Origin: Streptosporangiaceae bacterium
GTDB lineage: Bacteria > Actinomycetota > Actinomycetes > Streptosporangiales > Streptosporangiaceae
Direction of reading: 5' to 3'
NCBI GenBank assembly: GCA_030041275.1
Contig: JASHOE010000089.1
Span: 1-64,000 of the forward strand
DNA: 64,000 bases
The stretch's first letter is position 1, and every line of letters begins with the position of its first letter. Below the pieces are notes generated by a model. That model saw nothing but the letters and a program-made list of their open reading frames with translations, was not told the DNA's origin and did not search any database. Positions 61,538 through 64,000 of this stretch are shown here, in pieces. The translations under genes and the position numbers were made by a program.

Positions 61538-62505
61538 GCGCCGCGGCGAGCGGCCGCATCGGCAGCCGCGGACGACTGGTGACGCCGACGTTCGCCGCCG
61601 GCGCGCTAGCCACGGTGGCCGTGCTGCTGGACGTCGGCCTGGTCCTGATGAGGATTCCCGCCCACCAGAACGAACTGGCTAACTTCGCTCAGGAGATCCT
61701 GACCGGTCCCCTGCTCGCGGTGCTGGGCTTGCTGAACTGCCGCGAGCGGCGCCCTCGAACCCGCCCGGCTATCCCTCTGGCTCACCGGCGGCCTCTCATG
61801 ATCGCGAAGACTTTGCGTTCAGCGGAGACTTTGCGTGCTCTACGCACGCAAAGTCTCCGTGATCATGGGCCGAATGCGCGCTGGCCGCTGGCGCTCAGCG
61901 TCGCGGCCCGGCAGAGCGTGCTGGACAACTCCATCCAGAACCTCGCGTCGAGTCTGCCGTATGCGGCGGTCGGCATCGTGGTCATCAGGAGGTTGCCGCG
62001 TAACCCGGTCGGCTGGCTGCTTGCCGGCATCGGGACCCCGTCCATCGTCGCCACCGACGCGGGCTCGTACGCGCTGCTCGCGCACCAGGCCGGGGCCCGA
62101 CTGCCGCTAGGCCTAACAGCGGCATGGCTCGGTGAGAGCTATCGCCCGGTGGCTGTCTTGTTGCCGCTGGCCATCCTGCTGTTCCCGGACGGGCGGCTGC
62201 CATCTGCTCGCTGGCGCTGGGTGCTGCGCGGCTACCTGGTATTCAGCGCTTCCTACGTGCTCGTGCTCATCGCGTGGGCAGTGTCAGCCGCTACCAGAGG
62301 CGGCCAGATCGACTCTTCCGGCGGCCTCACCGCGATCGACCAGCCACACGGCTGCAAGACGCCACCGACCCCGACGCGGTCCGGTCCGACCTCCTCGGCA
62401 CCGTCCACCACGCCCTCGAACCCGCCCACGTATCCGTCTGGACCTCCGGGCCGGCCGGATGACGATGCACAACGCCGCCAAACCGAGCGAGAAGGGAACC
62501 CGACC
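61534..62505 (+). pseudogene. Remnant of membrane sensor (histidine-kinase-like) gene
   Basis: The frame starts with an ATGA overlap, so an intact gene once followed the flavoprotein gene. It contains a first membrane segment (ATVAVLLDVGLVLM), a hairpin insertion at 61797-61867, and then a multi-helix stretch (LPYAAVGIVVIRRLPRNPVGWLLAGIG to WRWVLRGYLVF) like the N-terminus of many actinobacterial sensor kinases. After about 62340 the frame turns into Pro/Ser-rich nonsense, while the adjacent frame (62328-62462) reads DATDPDAVRSDLLGTVHHAL, the linker of the same proteins. The kinase core is absent. Confidence 0.75.
61797..61867. repeat. Long near-perfect hairpin with duplicated arm
   Basis: Outer arms CATGATC (61797-61803) and GATCATG (61861-61867) enclose a perfect inner stem: CGGAGACTTTGCGTGC (61823-61838) and its complement (61844-61859) with a 5-nt loop. 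The left side also holds an earlier copy of AGACTTTGCGT (61807-61817), so the right arm can pair with either copy (24-bp pairing with the first, 21 of 24 matching). It resembles a palindromic mobile repeat. Confidence 0.85.
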
Positions 62506-62841
62506 ATGACCATGTACCTCGTGAAGTTCAGCTACTCAGCGGACAGCTGGGCCAGGATGCTAGCCAACCCAGAAGACCGGCGCGAGGCGCTGGCGCCGCT
62601 CTTCGAAGCTGCAGGCGGCGAGCTGCACGGCCTCTGGTACGCGTTCGGCGACGCGGACGGATACGTGCTCGCCGAGATGCCGGACGCCGGCACCGCGGCG
62701 GCCACGCTGGCCCGGGTGGTCGCGGCCGGCGCAGGAACCGTGTCGACAACAGTGCTGGTCACAGTGGAAGAGATGCTCGAGGCGCTGCACCGCGGCATCG
62801 GCTCTGGCTACCGCGCTCCGGGTGTGGCGCCGGCCGGCTAA
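62506..62841 (+). CDS. GYD domain protein
   Basis: 111 residues from ATG 62506, with a GAAGGG box. The GYD domain is one alpha/beta block: YLVKFSYSADSWARMLANPEDRREAL, then GGELHGLWYAFGDADGYVLAEMPDAGTAAATLARVVAAG. Small stand-alone GYD proteins form beta-barrel oligomers of unknown function. Its stop overlaps the convergent reductase gene by 4 nt. Confidence 0.88.
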   Translation: MTMYLVKFSYSADSWARMLANPEDRREALAPLFEAAGGELHGLWYAFGDADGYVLAEMPDAGTAAATLARVVAAGAGTVSTTVLVTVEEMLEALHRGIGSGYRAPGVAPAG

Positions 62842-63824
62842 GCGCCGCCCGCGGCGTGCTGGCGGAGCTCATCCAGCAGCTTGACGCAGGCGTGCATGGC
62901 CCGTACGGCGGGAACGGGCTCGTTCAGGTGCTCGGCGAGCTCTACCACCGCGCCGGTCATGCACTCGAATTCCAGCCGTTTGCCCGCCTCCAGGTCTTGC
63001 AGCATCGACGTCTTGTGATCGCCGACGGCGAGCCCGGCTTCGAGCCGACGGTCCAGTGACACCGGGAACGTGATGCCGAGCCGGTCTGCCACCGCGGCGC
63101 ACTCGGCAAAGATGGTGAGCAGCAGTTCCCGCATCTCTGGAACCAAGCCCAGCTCGCCCAGCGTGGCACCGGTGAGCGTCGTGATCGGGTTGAACGCCAC
63201 ATTGCCGACGAGCTTGAGCCAGATCTGGTCCCGCAGCCGGGCCTCGACCGGCGCCCGCAGGCCCCCGGCCGCAAACGCGGCCGAGATCTGCTTGCACCGC
63301 TCCGACTCCGACCCGTCTGGCTCACCGATGGTGAATCGAGTCCCTTCGATATGCCGGATGACGCCAGGCTCCACGATCTCGGTCGCGCTATAGACAACGC
63401 AGCCGACGTTGTGCCGCGGCTCGATTGACGCGGCGATCACCCCACTGGGGTCAAGGCTCTCCAGGCCGGTCAGCCCGCCAGGTCCGGGCGCCGACTGGAA
63501 GTACCACCACGGGATGCCGTTCTGCGCCCAGACGACCGCAGCGTCAGGCGCGAGCACACTGCCCAGCCGGGGCGCGATCTCGGGCAGGCTGTAGGCCTTG
63601 AGCGCGACGAACACGACGTCCGCGTCGCCGATCGCCGTGATGTCGTCGGTCGCGTGCGGTCGAGCGGTGAAATCGCCGCGGGGTGAGTGCACCCGGACCC
63701 CGTCGGCGGCCATGGCGCGCAGGTGCGCTCCCCTTGCGATCAGCGTCACGTCCGCGCCGCCGCGGGCGAGGGCGGCTCCGACGTACGCCCCGATCGCGCC
63801 GGCGCCAAGCACTGCGAATCTCAC
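62838..63824 (-). CDS. 2-Dehydropantoate 2-reductase family (PanE/ApbA)
   Basis: 328 residues from a GTG start. The NADPH motif FAVLGAGAIGAYVGAALA is at residues 3-20; the catalytic Lys lies in VFVALKAYSLPE near 76, and the C-terminal domain carries the helix with LKLVGNVAFNPITTLTGATLGEL. In bacteria PanE reduces ketopantoate to pantoate for coenzyme A; many paralogues act on other 2-oxoacids, so I leave the symbol blank. It overlaps the upstream acyl-CoA ligase stop by 4 nt (GTGA), which suggests a role in a CoA-thioester pathway. Confidence 0.88.
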   Translation of the reverse strand: MRFAVLGAGAIGAYVGAALARGGADVTLIARGAHLRAMAADGVRVHSPRGDFTARPHATDDITAIGDADVVFVALKAYSLPEIAPRLGSVLAPDAAVVWAQNGIPWWYFQSAPGPGGLTGLESLDPSGVIAASIEPRHNVGCVVYSATEIVEPGVIRHIEGTRFTIGEPDGSESERCKQISAAFAAGGLRAPVEARLRDQIWLKLVGNVAFNPITTLTGATLGELGLVPEMRELLLTIFAECAAVADRLGITFPVSLDRRLEAGLAVGDHKTSMLQDLEAGKRLEFECMTGAVVELAEHLNEPVPAVRAMHACVKLLDELRQHAAGGA

Positions 63825-64000
63825 GGCGCCGCCAGCTGCTTGAGCACCACCTCGGCGACCCGCCGTCGCTGGATCTTGCCGGTCGCGGTGCGCGGGATCT
63901 CGGTCAGCACGTCGATCCTGGCCGGCACCTTGAATCCGGCGAGCTGCTCCCGGCAGTGCGCGATCAGCTCCGCCGCCTCGGCATCTCGGCCGAGGGTGAC
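63821..64000 (-). CDS. Acyl-CoA synthetase/AMP-dependent ligase, C-terminal fragment (cut by window end)
   Basis: Only the last 59 codons are in the window. They read into FKVPARIDVLTEIPRTATGKIQRRRV, the A10 motif of the ANL superfamily with the catalytic Lys (in TGKIQ). The protein would activate a carboxylic acid with ATP and CoA. Its TGA overlaps the GTG of the PanE-like gene. Confidence 0.88.
   Translation of the reverse strand, partial: VTLGRDAEAAELIAHCREQLAGFKVPARIDVLTEIPRTATGKIQRRRVAEVVLKQLAAP

Noticed and set aside
1..64000. tRNA or rRNA genes
   Set aside because: No cloverleaf with a TTCGA-type arm or rRNA core sequence was recognised by eye; a dedicated RNA search was not possible.

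Overview
The window is about 70% G+C, densely coded and full of 4-nt ATGA/GTGA stop-start overlaps. It carries typical actinomycete genes: an AfsR/SARP-type activator, SpoIIE phosphatase with RsbW/STAS partners, a stand-alone LigD polymerase domain, FxLD-type methyltransferase and ClpC. It is therefore a chromosomal piece of an actinobacterium, perhaps Streptosporangiales-like, but the sequence does not fix the genus. I see no rRNA, tRNA, CRISPR array, phage or insertion sequence.

Layout. 1-15.9 kb: mostly single metabolic genes (DUF885 hydrolase, SDR with YjbQ, nitroreductase, lipid kinase, GNAT, HAD phosphatase with phosphoglucomutase, LigD-type polymerase, MFS pump, PepC, serine hydrolase, HEAGH protein). 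15.9-18.9 kb: methyltransferase, ECF sigma factor and a truncated anti-sigma-like gene in one coupled operon, then another methyltransferase. 19-23.9 kb: phytanoyl-CoA dioxygenase-like protein, a receiver/flavin-reductase fusion, and an acyl-CoA dehydrogenase/SDR operon. 24.1-39.1 kb: a heme-copper oxidase island. The minus-strand arm encodes cupredoxin, subunits II, I and III, CtaG, a small membrane protein, CtaB and a further membrane protein. The divergent plus-strand arm encodes a two-component system, TlpA thioredoxin, an anchored protein, a membrane-SCO1 fusion, a lipoprotein and a second CtaG. 39-47 kb: GNAT, FrnE-like DsbA, alpha/beta hydrolase, SCP2 protein with a glycogen-debranching-type glucosidase, ClpC, DUF1992. 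47-52 kb: DinB, DUF1905, a glutamine synthetase-like/amidohydrolase pair (a split FluG arrangement), and a class C serine hydrolase. 52-56.4 kb: DAHP synthase with an aromatic-rich leader peptide and attenuator-like RNA, then a SARP regulator. 56.5-62.8 kb: a partner-switching operon (SpoIIE phosphatase, RsbW-like kinase, two STAS proteins) followed by a conserved hypothetical, a desaturase-like flavoprotein, a broken membrane-sensor gene carrying a long hairpin, and a GYD protein. 62.8-64 kb: 2-dehydropantoate reductase-like gene and the 3' end of an acyl-CoA ligase.

Most interesting: (1) upstream of the DAHP synthase gene, a 24-codon ORF with the run W-Y-W-R-F lies ahead of competing stems, suggesting ribosome-mediated attenuation that senses aromatic amino acids; (2) the oxidase island, whose subunit I keeps all heme and CuB ligands but lacks the usual D- and K-channel residues, and which sits beside its own regulator and copper/thiol maturation genes; (3) two near-perfect long hairpins, one in a divergent promoter region and one inside a decayed gene. 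All calls rest on reading the sequence; no database search was run.
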